Source: an uncultured Bacteroidota bacterium
Lineage (GTDB): Bacteria; Bacteroidota; Bacteroidia; Chitinophagales; Chitinophagaceae
Reading direction: 5' to 3'
Length of the DNA stretch: 34,045 nucleotides
Assembly (NCBI GenBank): GCA_903858475.1
Contig: CAIOIZ010000087.1
Span: 1 to 34,045, forward strand
A program made the translations under genes and the position numbers. Positions within the stretch are counted from its first letter, which is position 1; every line of letters starts with the position of its first letter. The notes under the pieces were generated by a model that was given only the letters and a program-made list of their open reading frames with translations, ran no database searches and was not told where the DNA came from. Below are positions 25,170 through 33,330 of the stretch, in pieces.

Positions 25170-26069
25170 CTAGGCTACTATCAGTCGGAAGGCCTTTTCA
25201 ATTATTCTGATTTCAAATTTACTAGCAGTATTTGCAGGGTCACCATCAATATGTAAGGGCGCCAACGTTGGATTGTGAATGGTTAAAGCCTTGGTCTGAA
25301 AATAGTGTATGCCTTCCCGTTGGTATTTTGTATGTTCAAAAGACTTCAATTGTCCATACTTGATTTGCTTTAAAACCGACCAAATCATTCGGGCTTTATG
25401 CATCTTATTCACCACTACAATATCTAGTAGTCCATCGTTTAAGCTGGCCAGTGGGGCAATGGTAAAATGGTTACCAAACTGATTGCTATTGGCAATGCTG
25501 ATAAAAAAAGCTTCAGTATGAAATGAATTTCCACTCAAGGATATTTCGAATGGATAAGGTTGGGCTTTTAAAAAATTTTTGGCAGTTTGTTTTACATAGG
25601 TGGCCAGTCCCCTTTTTTTCTGTTGGGCAAAATCATGTGCCACTTGTGCATCAAAGCCAAGTCCGCAAAGCATACAACTAAATGCATCATTGATATAAAG
25701 TGCGTCGATTTCCATCGATTTCCCTTTGAAGATAAGGTCAAGAGCCTTTGAATATTCTTTGGGTATATGGGCGGCAAAGGCCAATCCATTTCCGCTTCCC
25801 ATTGGAATGATACCAATGTTGACAGCCGTCTTTTGTAGCACTTTGGCTATCTGATTAACAGTACCATCACCACCACAAACAATCACATCGGTGATTTGTT
25901 CCTTTTTTATTTTCTCTTGCAAAAAATTATAATCTCCTTCGACATTGGTGGGAACGATTTCAAAAGGAATATGCTTAGCATTGGTTGCTTGCTGAATTTT
26001 TTCTAACAAAACTGCTTTTCCCTTTGTACCTGAAATGGGATTAATGAAATAGATAAACTTACGCTTCAT
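25170..26069 (-). CDS. YegS/DgkB-like lipid kinase (diacylglycerol kinase catalytic domain)
   Basis: A 299-residue cytosolic or peripheral kinase. The N-terminal domain has INPISGTKGK and the nucleotide motif VIVCGGDGTVNQIA, then GIIPMGSGNGLAFA. The C-terminal domain carries CGLGFDAQVAH and the strand APLASLNDGLLDIVVV with the metal-binding DGLLD. This set fits the DgkB/YegS/BmrU family, which phosphorylates diacylglycerol, phosphatidylglycerol or sphingoid lipids. The lipid is not predictable; Bacteroidota make sphingolipids, so a sphingoid substrate is possible. The gene starts 4 bases after the stop of the small secreted protein gene, so the two are almost surely co-transcribed. Confidence 0.9.
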   Translation of the reverse strand: MKRKFIYFINPISGTKGKAVLLEKIQQATNAKHIPFEIVPTNVEGDYNFLQEKIKKEQITDVIVCGGDGTVNQIAKVLQKTAVNIGIIPMGSGNGLAFAAHIPKEYSKALDLIFKGKSMEIDALYINDAFSCMLCGLGFDAQVAHDFAQQKKRGLATYVKQTAKNFLKAQPYPFEISLSGNSFHTEAFFISIANSNQFGNHFTIAPLASLNDGLLDIVVVNKMHKARMIWSVLKQIKYGQLKSFEHTKYQREGIHYFQTKALTIHNPTLAPLHIDGDPANTASKFEIRIIEKAFRLIVA

Positions 26070-26073
26070 TGTT

Positions 26074-26502
26074 TTAATTGACTACAAAACTACCCAAATA
26101 TACCCGCCTATTGGCAATTTTCATTCTTGGATTAGCGGGGCTTAGCAATAAATAGAGTTGAACGGCTTTGCCGGCTTTCAATGCAAGAGAAGTTTTTGTT
26201 TGGCTAATATCAAAATAGCCAGGCCGCTTGCTTTGCATGGCTACGATATAGGAGGTGTCGGATGCTACTTCCAACATTTTTTTATAAATCTGATGATTGA
26301 TCCATTTACTCTGAACCCTAATCATCCATTTTCCTTTTGTACGAATCCATTTTTTGGGTATAGCAATTCCGACATCTGTTTGCTCAGGGGGAATAATGCT
26401 GCTAACAACATTTTTTTGTTGGATAAATACCGTTACGGTATCCTGTGCTCGGCCAGTAGAACTAGTAAATAGTAGTATACATGCAATGATTAAATATTTC
26501 AT
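26074..26502 (-). CDS. Small exported protein, unknown function
   Basis: A 142-residue protein with a signal peptide (MKYLIIACILLFTSSTGRAQ). The mature part begins DTVTVFIQQKNVVSSIIPPE and has strand-like, basic stretches: IRTKGKWMIRVQSKWINH, YIVAMQSKRPGYFDISQTKT, KAVQLYLLLSPANPRMK. I recognise no domain; an Ig-like beta sandwich is possible. It lies between fabH (66 bases upstream) and the lipid kinase (4 bases downstream) on the same strand, so an envelope-lipid role is a fair guess from context only. Confidence 0.7.
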   Translation of the reverse strand: MKYLIIACILLFTSSTGRAQDTVTVFIQQKNVVSSIIPPEQTDVGIAIPKKWIRTKGKWMIRVQSKWINHQIYKKMLEVASDTSYIVAMQSKRPGYFDISQTKTSLALKAGKAVQLYLLLSPANPRMKIANRRVYLGSFVVN

Positions 26503-26568
26503 ATTCTTTTATGTTAGATGCGCTTGCTTACTACTAGCACAGGTAAACTTGATAATGATTTGTTAAGC

Positions 26569-27639
26569 TTACCATTTTATTAAGGCACTAGCCCAAGTAA
26601 AGCCACTTCCAAAGGCAGCTAAACACAGCAAATCACCTTCTTTTATTTTTCCTTCCTGCCATGCTTCACAAAGTGCAATAGGTACGGAGGCAGCAGTAGT
26701 ATTGCCATATTTTTGAATATTATTATAGACTTGGTCGTCACGCAATTTTAATTTTTGTTGTACAAACTGTGCGATGCGTAAATTGGCCTGGTGTGGTATC
26801 AGTAGATTTAAATCGGCAATACTCAGTTGGTTAGCGGCCAATGCTTCCTGAATAACTTCCGGAAATTTAACAATGGCTTTTTTGAAAACTGCAGGACCAT
26901 CCATGGTAGGAAAATTCTGTGCATGGTCAATCATTTGATGGCTCATAAACATTTCCCCCATTGCAGCATCATCATAATCGGCTACTTTGTTTTCTACCCA
27001 ATGATTGGCATGTGTGCCAGGATTATACATCGCCAGTATTTCAGCGCTATTGCCATCGCTGTGCAGGTGAGTACTCAATATACCTTGTTGTGGATTGCTG
27101 CTAGGTTGCAATACCACGGCACCAGCACCATCACCGAAGATGACAGAAATATTTCTACCCCGTGTGCTAAAATCAATTCCGAAGGAATGTTTTTCTGCTC
27201 CAATGACTAAAATATTTTTATACATGCCAGTGCGTATAAATTGGTCTGCTACCGATAAGGCATAAACGAATCCACTGCATTGATTTCTTATATCCAAAGC
27301 GCCTACCTCTTTCATTTTAAGTGCTCTTTGCACAAGTACACCACAGCCTGGAAAATAATAATCGGGGCTAAGGGTGGCAAACACTACAAAGTCGATATCA
27401 GCCGCTGTGATGCCAGCTCTTTCGATGGCAATTTTAGCGGCTTCCACCCCCATGGTGGTGGTGGTTTCTTTGGTACGGTCTGCGTATCTTCTTTCTTTGA
27501 TACCGGTTCTTTCCTGAATCCATTCATCACTGGTATCCATGTATTGCTTCAGGTCTTCGTTGGTAAATACATTGGAAGGAACATACATTCCAATGCCGGC
27601 AATTTTCGCTGTTTTCAGTTGGTTCTTCATTTCGGGCAT
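26569..27639 (-). CDS. fabH: Beta-ketoacyl-ACP synthase III (FabH-type)
   Basis: A condensing enzyme of about 356 residues that starts fatty-acid synthesis from acyl-CoA and malonyl-ACP, or a close paralogue. The catalytic triad is complete: Cys121 in IRNQCSGF, His283 in LIPHQANLRI and Asn313 in KYGNTTAAS. It opens with AGIGMYVPSNVFTNEDLKQY and TSDEWIQERTGIKERR, as in FabH. An internal stretch near 215-240 (ANHWVENKVADYDD) is longer than in the E. coli enzyme, which explains the extra length. ATG codons at 27639 and 27630 are both possible starts; a TTG at 27645 is less likely. A paralogue for branched or specialised acyl primers cannot be excluded. It is divergent from obgE. Confidence 0.88.
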   Translation of the reverse strand: MPEMKNQLKTAKIAGIGMYVPSNVFTNEDLKQYMDTSDEWIQERTGIKERRYADRTKETTTTMGVEAAKIAIERAGITAADIDFVVFATLSPDYYFPGCGVLVQRALKMKEVGALDIRNQCSGFVYALSVADQFIRTGMYKNILVIGAEKHSFGIDFSTRGRNISVIFGDGAGAVVLQPSSNPQQGILSTHLHSDGNSAEILAMYNPGTHANHWVENKVADYDDAAMGEMFMSHQMIDHAQNFPTMDGPAVFKKAIVKFPEVIQEALAANQLSIADLNLLIPHQANLRIAQFVQQKLKLRDDQVYNNIQKYGNTTAASVPIALCEAWQEGKIKEGDLLCLAAFGSGFTWASALIKW

Positions 27640-27780
27640 ATGCAATCGTTTTGTACTGGAAAATTACGAAAGATGTGAGATAGAAAGCCATGAAATATTA
27701 GGATTGGCGAAGCGGCAGATGATAGCACTGCACTATTTCTTAGTTAGAAAAGCAATTCCTACGCTTGCTTTCAAATAATT

Positions 27781-27788
27781 TATCTTTG
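27781..27788 (+). promoter_or_regulatory. Candidate -7 element (TATCTTTG) for obgE
   Basis: TATCTTTG is an exact TAnnTTTG match ending 7 bases before the ATG at 27796, which would give a very short leader. No TTG is found 19-21 bases upstream. Confidence 0.45.
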
Positions 27789-27795
27789 CCTTTCA

Positions 27796-28800
27796 ATGGA
27801 AAAATCAAATTTTGTAGACCAGATACGTATTTTTTGCCATAGCGGCCATGGTGGTGCAGGTAGTAAGCATTTTATGCGAAATAAACTTACGAGCATGGGT
27901 GGCCCCGATGGTGGGGATGGTGGTAGAGGTGCGCATATCATTTTAAGAGGAAATGCACAGCTTTGGACCTTATTACACTTGCGTTATTATAAAAATGTGA
28001 TTGCAGAAGATGGAGAAAGTGGAAGTAAAAATAATAGTACCGGTGCATTTGGAAAGGATATCATCATCGAAGTGCCACTCGGTACCATTGCCCGCGATGA
28101 AGAAACTGGCGAGAAAGAAGTAGAGATTTTGGAAGACGGACAGGAAGTTATTTGGATTAAGGGTGGCAGAGGAGGTTTGGGTAATAGTAATTTTAAAACA
28201 TCCACCAACCAAGCGCCCGATCATGCTCAACCTGGTGAGGATGGTGTTGAAGGATGGAAAGTACTAGAACTAAAAGTATTGGCCGATGTAGGCTTGGTTG
28301 GATTTCCCAATGCAGGAAAATCTACTTTATTAAGTGTTATCACTGCCGCCAAACCTAAAATTGCCAATTATGCTTTTACCACCTTAACCCCTCAATTGGG
28401 TATGGTTGCTTATCGGGATGGCAAAAGCTTTTGCATTGCCGACCTGCCAGGTATTATTGAAGGAGCTGCAGAAGGCAAAGGACTGGGGCATCGTTTTCTT
28501 CGGCATATAGAACGAAATTCTACTTTATTATTTTTAATTCCTGCAGATAGTGCAGATCATAAAAAAGAATTTGCTATTCTAAAAGCAGAATTGAAAGCCT
28601 ATAACTCCGAAATGCTGCAAAAGGATTTTGTAATTGCTATTAGCAAATCAGATATGTTAGACGATGAACTGAAAGCTGCCATCAAAAAAGAATTGCCTAA
28701 AAACATTCCCCATATATTTATTTCTTCGGTGGCCGGACAAGGACTCAATGAACTAAAAGACCTGCTTTGGAACACCCTGAATGCCACCCCTAAAGTATAG
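27796..28800 (+). CDS. obgE: Obg-family GTPase
   Basis: A 334-residue essential GTPase that binds the large ribosomal subunit and takes part in ribosome assembly and the stringent response. The glycine-rich Obg fold fills about residues 1-158 ([34 protein letters not shown]). The G domain follows with Walker [10 protein letters not shown], switch [14 protein letters not shown], and a degenerate NKxD as SKSD, then SSVAGQG. The C-terminal OCT domain of Bacillus-type proteins is absent, as is normal in this phylum. The 'SKSD' in place of NKxD is worth noting but is also seen in Obg relatives. It is monocistronic or leads its own unit. Confidence 0.96.
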   Translation: MEKSNFVDQIRIFCHSGHGGAGSKHFMRNKLTSMGGPDGGDGGRGAHIILRGNAQLWTLLHLRYYKNVIAEDGESGSKNNSTGAFGKDIIIEVPLGTIARDEETGEKEVEILEDGQEVIWIKGGRGGLGNSNFKTSTNQAPDHAQPGEDGVEGWKVLELKVLADVGLVGFPNAGKSTLLSVITAAKPKIANYAFTTLTPQLGMVAYRDGKSFCIADLPGIIEGAAEGKGLGHRFLRHIERNSTLLFLIPADSADHKKEFAILKAELKAYNSEMLQKDFVIAISKSDMLDDELKAAIKKELPKNIPHIFISSVAGQGLNELKDLLWNTLNATPKV

Positions 28801-28869
28801 CTTGAATTTACCTAGTAGATTGTATTGTAATATGATTTAAATGTTGTTAATTGCATTAAAACAAACAAC

Positions 28870-29685
28870 ATGAAGAATGTTATATTATCATTTGTACTGC
28901 TGATGACGATTTCTTCCTTCAGCTACGCACAAAAATCAAGTAAGCAATTAAAAAAAGTATTGGAATTAGCCATGCCCGGAGAAGCAGGCGGGTTAGATGG
29001 AACCAGAGGAGCCAATGTAGCGTATAACCCTTTTTTGAAAAGGTATTATGCAGCATTTGCTGGAAATGTTGGATATCCATTAGCGGTCTTTGATTTGAAA
29101 GGTAAAATGGTATCTGAATCCGATTTGAAAACCCAGGCGGATATCAGAGGGCTTTGGTTCAATCCTGTTACCAAAACATTACAAGGGAATTGTTATTCAG
29201 ATGGTGGATGGGTGAACTATCCGCTTGATAAAAACGGCATACCCGACTTGCCTACTTCCTTATTAGACGAAACAGGTATGTATCAACCAGATGAACAATC
29301 GGTGGGCACATTTGATGCTAAACTAAAAACGGTGTATTTTCTAAGCGGGAATTCAGTTATAGCTTACAATATGAAAGGGCTAATAGGGAAAGCTGTTCAA
29401 TTGAATCCACTGGCAGCATTATCTGAAGATGCTGAACCAGATGAATTGTCATCATCTTATAATAATACGACCGTTATTTTTACTGGTATACCTAAACAGG
29501 AGTTTGGAATATATAATACTGATACCAGAAAAATTGAATTGTATAATAGGGCCAACGGCGTTTATGCCAACAGCTGGCAGTTGCCTGAAGATGCACCCAA
29601 TTATTCTGATTTTAACCTGGCTTTTTGTAATGGATTGTTGTGGTTATTTGATCAGGAAACAAGGATTTGGTACGCCTATAAATAA
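28870..29685 (+). CDS. Exported protein, possibly a beta-propeller, unknown function
   Basis: A 271-residue exported protein with a signal peptide (MKNVILSFVLLMTISSFSYA, Q). The mature part has repeated strand-turn units around AVFDLKGKMVSESDLKTQ, GLWFNPVTKTLQGNCYSDGG, GTFDAKLKTVYFLSGNS and IYNTDTRKIELYNRANG, which suggest a propeller of the YVTN/NHL sort. No catalytic motif is seen. It stands alone: obgE ends 69 bases upstream and a strong terminator follows. Confidence 0.72.
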   Translation: MKNVILSFVLLMTISSFSYAQKSSKQLKKVLELAMPGEAGGLDGTRGANVAYNPFLKRYYAAFAGNVGYPLAVFDLKGKMVSESDLKTQADIRGLWFNPVTKTLQGNCYSDGGWVNYPLDKNGIPDLPTSLLDETGMYQPDEQSVGTFDAKLKTVYFLSGNSVIAYNMKGLIGKAVQLNPLAALSEDAEPDELSSSYNNTTVIFTGIPKQEFGIYNTDTRKIELYNRANGVYANSWQLPEDAPNYSDFNLAFCNGLLWLFDQETRIWYAYK

Positions 29686-29706
29686 TTGTACGATTTTCAT
29701 TTTTAT

Positions 29707-29738
29707 GGATACCCTGCTGAACATCCAGCAGGGTATCC
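29707..29738 (+). terminator. Strong intrinsic terminator
   Basis: GGATACCCTGCTG (29707-29719) and CAGCAGGGTATCC (29726-29738) form a perfect 13-base stem with a 6-base loop, followed by TTTTAT. It lies 21 bases after the stop of the exported protein gene. Confidence 0.9.
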
Positions 29739-29752
29739 TTTTATATAGGCGC

Positions 29753-29782
29753 TTGTAGAAGAATATGCTTCTGCTAACTTTA
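29753..29782 (+). promoter_or_regulatory. Probable promoter of the CPBP-like gene
   Basis: TTG (29753-29755), a 19-base spacer and TAACTTTA (29775-29782) fit the Bacteroidota promoter with one mismatch. The first possible start codon, TTG at 29794, would be only a few bases into the transcript. Confidence 0.45.
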
Positions 29783-29793
29783 TCAAAATTCAA

Positions 29794-30723
29794 TTGAATA
29801 CGATAATTAAATATATCAGCGATTACTATAACAGGACTTTTCATCCTGTTTATTTTTGCTTGATACTGCTTCTCGTAGGCTCATTGATCTATCTCAATTA
29901 TTGGCATGGGCTGGAACTTAATTATATTCTAAGTGGCGATACCTGGATAAAAAGATTTACTGGTTATTACTTGCTTTATTGTACGCCCTTAGCCATTGGG
30001 TTTGTATTGCAATTATTTTTTTATAAAGACTGCAGCTATTTCAAAAATCGTTGGTTTTGGGTGATCTTATTTATTTCACCAGCCATCTTTTCTTTGAGGG
30101 TCAATTTTGATTTGCACGAATATTATATCACTCAATTATGGAGTGGCGACGAACAGGTTTTTTGGACGCGTTGTTTGAATTGGATAGTGAGGGTATTGGT
30201 GCTAGTCGTATTGATATTTTTTATATGGTTCATTAAAGACAAAAAGAACCAGCCCTTTTATGGAATAAAAGCGCTTGGCCGTGCAAGGCCTTATTGGCTA
30301 ATGTTATGCCTGATGGCGCCCATGATTGTGTTGGCGAGCACACAACCCGATTTTTTAGCGATGTATCCCAAGGCGCAATTTATCAATGGACTTCATTTCT
30401 CACAGGAAATCTGGCGATGGGTTGTGTATGAAATCTGTTATGGGTTTGATTTTGTAAGCATTGAATTTTTCTTTCGCGGATTTTTAATTCTTGCTTTATT
30501 AAATATTTGTGGCAAACAATGTATTGTACCAGTAGCTTGTTTTTATTGTACTATTCATTTTGGTAAACCATTGGGAGAAGCCATCAGTAGTTTTTGGGGT
30601 GGATTGCTTTTAGGTATTGTAAGTTTTAATACGCGCAGTATTTGGGGTGGATTGATGGTGCACCTTGGTATTGCCTGGATGATGGAAGTTGGCGGATGGT
30701 TAGGAGCCCTTCTGAAAAAGTAG
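29794..30723 (+). CDS. CPBP-like intramembrane protease or Abi-like membrane protein
   Basis: A 309-residue protein with about eight membrane helices. There is no ATG at the N-terminus; TTG at 29794 gives MNTIIKYISDYYN and is preceded by a promoter-like site, so I take it as start. The C-terminal half shows the CPBP (CAAX protease and bacteriocin-processing) pattern: SIEFFFRGF with Glu224 and Arg228, FYCTIHFGKP with His255, and VHLGIAW with His290. The first Glu of the usual EExxxR motif is Ile223 here, so catalysis is uncertain. Related proteins act in peptide processing, self-immunity or protein sorting. It has its own promoter and a possible terminator. Confidence 0.75.
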   Translation: MNTIIKYISDYYNRTFHPVYFCLILLLVGSLIYLNYWHGLELNYILSGDTWIKRFTGYYLLYCTPLAIGFVLQLFFYKDCSYFKNRWFWVILFISPAIFSLRVNFDLHEYYITQLWSGDEQVFWTRCLNWIVRVLVLVVLIFFIWFIKDKKNQPFYGIKALGRARPYWLMLCLMAPMIVLASTQPDFLAMYPKAQFINGLHFSQEIWRWVVYEICYGFDFVSIEFFFRGFLILALLNICGKQCIVPVACFYCTIHFGKPLGEAISSFWGGLLLGIVSFNTRSIWGGLMVHLGIAWMMEVGGWLGALLKK

Positions 30724-30747
30724 GCAGCATTTGATTACCTATAAGTA

Positions 30748-30777
30748 TCCTTACAAAATAAAGTTATCTTGTAAGGA
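30748..30777. repeat. 9-base perfect inverted repeat (weak terminator or operator)
   Basis: TCCTTACAA (30748-30756) and TTGTAAGGA (30769-30777) are exact reverse complements with a 12-base loop, 25 bases after the CPBP-like stop. Only ATTCTTT follows, so termination would be weak; it also lies just upstream of the promoter for the next gene and could bind a regulator. Confidence 0.4.
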
Positions 30778-30787
30778 ATTCTTTGTA

Positions 30788-30818
30788 TTGACGTCGTTCT
30801 ATTGCTTGATTACTTTTA
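30788..30818 (+). promoter_or_regulatory. Probable promoter of the lipoprotein gene
   Basis: TTG (30788-30790), a 20-base spacer and TACTTTTA (30811-30818) fit the Bacteroidota promoter with one mismatch in the last base. The ATG at 30843 follows after 24 bases. Confidence 0.45.
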
Positions 30819-30842
30819 TAGTGTAGTTGGAATTAGATCACC

Positions 30843-31373
30843 ATGAAACGTTTATGTTACATAACGTGTTTGGGGTATTCCCTTTTGCTGGCAGGATGTC
30901 CATATTCTTCCTCTTATAAACTTGACGATGTGCCCAGTATTTACGTGGAAGATGAATTGTTGGGCAATTGGGCTTGTTTTGTAAAAAAGCCGGGAACTGA
31001 AAGAGAAGAGCCGGTTAAACTTATCCTCAGCAAAAAAAATGAAACGGAATACAATATCGCCTTTACTGGTTATCTCGACGAATTAAAGCCCTTTCGTATT
31101 GTTAACAACGATACGGTTAAAGGCAGCGCCTCTATGAGTGCTTTATTGGGCCGTCAGTTTTTGAATATTGAAATTAATGCAAGAACCTATATTGCAGAAT
31201 TACAATTTGCAAATGATACGCTTTCCATATTACCCCTTGCCGAACATTTTACATCCCGTATAGTACACAGTGGTAAAGCCTTGAAACAAATGCTGGAGTT
31301 TCATTATAAAACACGTACCCATCCTATGTTTGATGAGGATTTTTGTTTGAAAGATATGGTGAAAGTAAATTGA
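30843..31373 (+). CDS. Lipoprotein, unknown function
   Basis: A 176-residue lipoprotein: MKRLCYITCLGYSLLLAGC has a clear lipobox (LAGC) followed by PYSSSYKLDD. The mature part begins with VEDELLGNWACFVKKPGTER and continues with strands such as KLILSKKNETEYNIAFTGYL and QFLNIEINARTYIAELQF, a plan like small lipocalin-like or DUF-type lipoproteins that open with a 'LGxW' motif. No function is assigned. It is convergent with the paaY-like gene with one base between the stop codons. Confidence 0.75.
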   Translation: MKRLCYITCLGYSLLLAGCPYSSSYKLDDVPSIYVEDELLGNWACFVKKPGTEREEPVKLILSKKNETEYNIAFTGYLDELKPFRIVNNDTVKGSASMSALLGRQFLNIEINARTYIAELQFANDTLSILPLAEHFTSRIVHSGKALKQMLEFHYKTRTHPMFDEDFCLKDMVKVN

Positions 31374-31374
31374 C

Positions 31375-31968
31375 CTATCCTTTCCTTTCATTCCAGGTAG
31401 TATAATGTGCCGCTTGAATAGGGGGCATTTCCTGTATGCTTCGAAGTGGCTCACAAACTTTCCAATCCTCCATCATCTCTTTCGGTAATGCTTGGTAGAG
31501 TGCTGTTCCTTCTGCTTTCCAGTCTAGCATGGTATCTGTTACCTCTTTTATTTTTTTTGCGGGGTTGCCAACTAACAGTGATCTATGTTCGAAAACACTA
31601 TCTGCTTTTACAAAGCTCAGCGCGCCAACAATGCATTCATCTCCAATCACAACATTGTCCATGATTACGGCATTCATGCCAATCAAACTATTTTTTCCAA
31701 TGCTTGCCCCGTGTATGATGGCGCCGTGTCCTATATGTGCTCCGGCTTTCAACAAAACAGTAACGCCAGGAAACATATGGATGGTGCAATTTTCCTGTAC
31801 ATTACAACCATCTTCCAAAATAATTTGACCCCAATCGCCACGTAGTGCTGCACCTGGGCCGATATAACAATCCTTTCCAATAATCACATTGCCAGTTACC
31901 GCTGATTGCGGATGTACAAAAGAACTTGGGTCTACCACCGGTATATATCCTTTGAATTGGTAAATCAT
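31375..31968 (-). CDS. paaY: PaaY-like hexapeptide-repeat protein (gamma-carbonic anhydrase fold)
   Basis: A 197-residue trimeric left-handed beta-helix protein. Hexapeptide units run from about residue 20 to 135 (VTGNVIIGKDCYIGPGAALRG, GCNVQENCTIHMFPG, GAHIGHGAIIHGA, NSLIGMNAVIMDNVVIGDEC), with the His ligands of the gamma-carbonic anhydrase metal site in TIHMF, HIGHGAIIHG. The C-terminal tail YQALPKEMMEDWKVCEPL is typical of PaaY. In the phenylacetate pathway PaaY is a thioesterase that removes inhibitory CoA adducts. It is the last gene of the visible paa cluster. CaiE is a close alternative but the context favours PaaY. Confidence 0.88.
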   Translation of the reverse strand: MIYQFKGYIPVVDPSSFVHPQSAVTGNVIIGKDCYIGPGAALRGDWGQIILEDGCNVQENCTIHMFPGVTVLLKAGAHIGHGAIIHGASIGKNSLIGMNAVIMDNVVIGDECIVGALSFVKADSVFEHRSLLVGNPAKKIKEVTDTMLDWKAEGTALYQALPKEMMEDWKVCEPLRSIQEMPPIQAAHYTTWNERKG

Positions 31969-32006
31969 ATTAATAAAGATTGCTGCTATGAACTAATGCT
32001 ATATTG

Positions 32007-32420
32007 CTAGGCAATGAGCGGTTTGGTGGTACGATAACAAAGTCCCTTAAATTGTGCCACCAATTGCTTTGATTGATTGTAAATACCGATATGGTAGAGG
32101 CCAGTAGTTCGGCCATTGTGTATTTCTTCAGCAATAGCGGTTAGCTGATCGCCTACCGACACAGGTTTTATAAAATTGATGGAAGTATCTAAAGCTACAG
32201 ATAAAACATTGCGGTTATTACATGCAAAAGCGAATGCACTATCTGCCAATGAAAAAGCAATACCACCATGCACAATTCCAAAACCATTAACCATTTCGGG
32301 TCTCACCTTCATCTCTATTTTGCTAAAGCCTTCTTTAATGTCAATTATTGAAATACCCAACCATTGCGAAAACAAATCATTTTTCATCATGTGGTCGACC
32401 ACTTCGGCGGGACTATGCAT
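32007..32420 (-). CDS. paaI: PaaI-like hotdog-fold thioesterase
   Basis: A 137-residue cytosolic thioesterase. The hotdog core is seen in VNGFGIVHGGIAFSLADSAFAFACNN, where the HGG turn and the following acidic residue (Asp in SLADSA) form the active site, and in ALDTSINFIKPVSVGDQLTAIAEE. Its length fits the PaaI group. PaaI hydrolyses hydroxyphenylacetyl-CoA and related esters that would drain CoA during phenylacetate breakdown. It lies 38 bases before the paaY-like gene and 23 bases after the paaG-like gene on the same strand. Confidence 0.9.
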   Translation of the reverse strand: MHSPAEVVDHMMKNDLFSQWLGISIIDIKEGFSKIEMKVRPEMVNGFGIVHGGIAFSLADSAFAFACNNRNVLSVALDTSINFIKPVSVGDQLTAIAEEIHNGRTTGLYHIGIYNQSKQLVAQFKGLCYRTTKPLIA

Positions 32421-32443
32421 TGTTTGTTTTTTAAAATGATAAA

Positions 32444-33220
32444 TCAGTTGCCTTTAAAATGCGGTTTTCTCTTTTCCGTAAATGCTGCAATTCCTTCTGT
32501 ATAATCTTGGGTTTGGGCTGCTTTTTGCTGGTATTCGTCTTCCAATAGCAGTTGTTGTTCCCAGTCATTAGCAAATGAATGATTCAATGCATGTTTGGTA
32601 TACGCCAATCCCTTTGTTGGCATTTGCGAAAGATCCGATGCTATTTTTTTACTTTCTTCTTCAAATAAATCATCTACAATTACTTTATAAATCATGCCCA
32701 TTTTTTCAGCATCAAAAGCACTTAGCTTATCACCTGTTAGCATGAGTGCAGATGCTTTCTGCCAACCCACTAGGCGGGGAAGGGTAAAAGTGCCGCCGCT
32801 ATCGGGAATCAAGCCTATTTTACTGAAAGCCTGAATGAAACTTGCCGAAAGACTGGCAACCACGATATCGCAACACAAAGCGATATTGGCACCAGCGCCG
32901 GCCGCCACCCCATTAACAGCCGCTACTACCGGCTTGGGTAAATTTCTAATGCGTTTTACAATGGGATTATAATGCTCGCTTAAAATTTGCGCCATTGCTA
33001 TTGGGTGATCACCTACTAATTCTCCAATATCCTGGCCAGCACAAAATGCCTTTCCTGCGCCAGTGATATAAACGGCTCTTACTTCATGCAAGGATGCACA
33101 TTCGTCTAGCCTTGCCTGTAAGTTAAGCGCCATTTCACGGTTAAAGGAATTAAATTTCTCGGGCCTATTCAAAGTGATAAAAGCGACCCCATTTCTGATT
33201 TCGAATAATATGGATGACAT
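32444..33220 (-). CDS. paaG: Enoyl-CoA hydratase/isomerase of the phenylacetate pathway (PaaG/PaaB-like)
   Basis: A 258-residue crotonase-fold enzyme. The ATG at 33220 gives MSSILFEIRNGVAFITLNRP, the usual N-terminus; an upstream TTG at 33241 falls inside a promoter element and is rejected. The oxyanion-hole motifs are AFCAGQDIGEL and AVNGVAAGAGANIALCCDI, and the active-site acid lies in IPDSGGTFTLPR. PaaG turns ring-1,2-epoxyphenylacetyl-CoA into the oxepin, while PaaF hydrates enoyl-CoA esters; the Asp in PDSGG fits PaaG. It follows paaD after a 110-base gap that holds its own promoter. Other crotonases are possible but the setting makes PaaG likely. Confidence 0.85.
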   Translation of the reverse strand: MSSILFEIRNGVAFITLNRPEKFNSFNREMALNLQARLDECASLHEVRAVYITGAGKAFCAGQDIGELVGDHPIAMAQILSEHYNPIVKRIRNLPKPVVAAVNGVAAGAGANIALCCDIVVASLSASFIQAFSKIGLIPDSGGTFTLPRLVGWQKASALMLTGDKLSAFDAEKMGMIYKVIVDDLFEEESKKIASDLSQMPTKGLAYTKHALNHSFANDWEQQLLLEDEYQQKAAQTQDYTEGIAAFTEKRKPHFKGN

Positions 33221-33238
33221 AACAACAGATTTACTCTT

Positions 33239-33269
33239 CAAAGATATTGGGTATTTGGGTTACAAACAA
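33239..33269 (-). promoter_or_regulatory. Bacteroidota-type promoter inside the paa cluster, before paaG
   Basis: On the minus strand TTG (plus 33267-33269), a 20-base spacer and TATCTTTG (plus 33239-33246) match the -33/-7 consensus. It lies 18 bases upstream of the paaG ATG at 33220. Confidence 0.65.
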
Positions 33270-33330
33270 TGGCCATGAATAGGTAAAAGATAACAACTGA
33301 AGAGATGCAAGATTCCCTTATAAAATTGCA

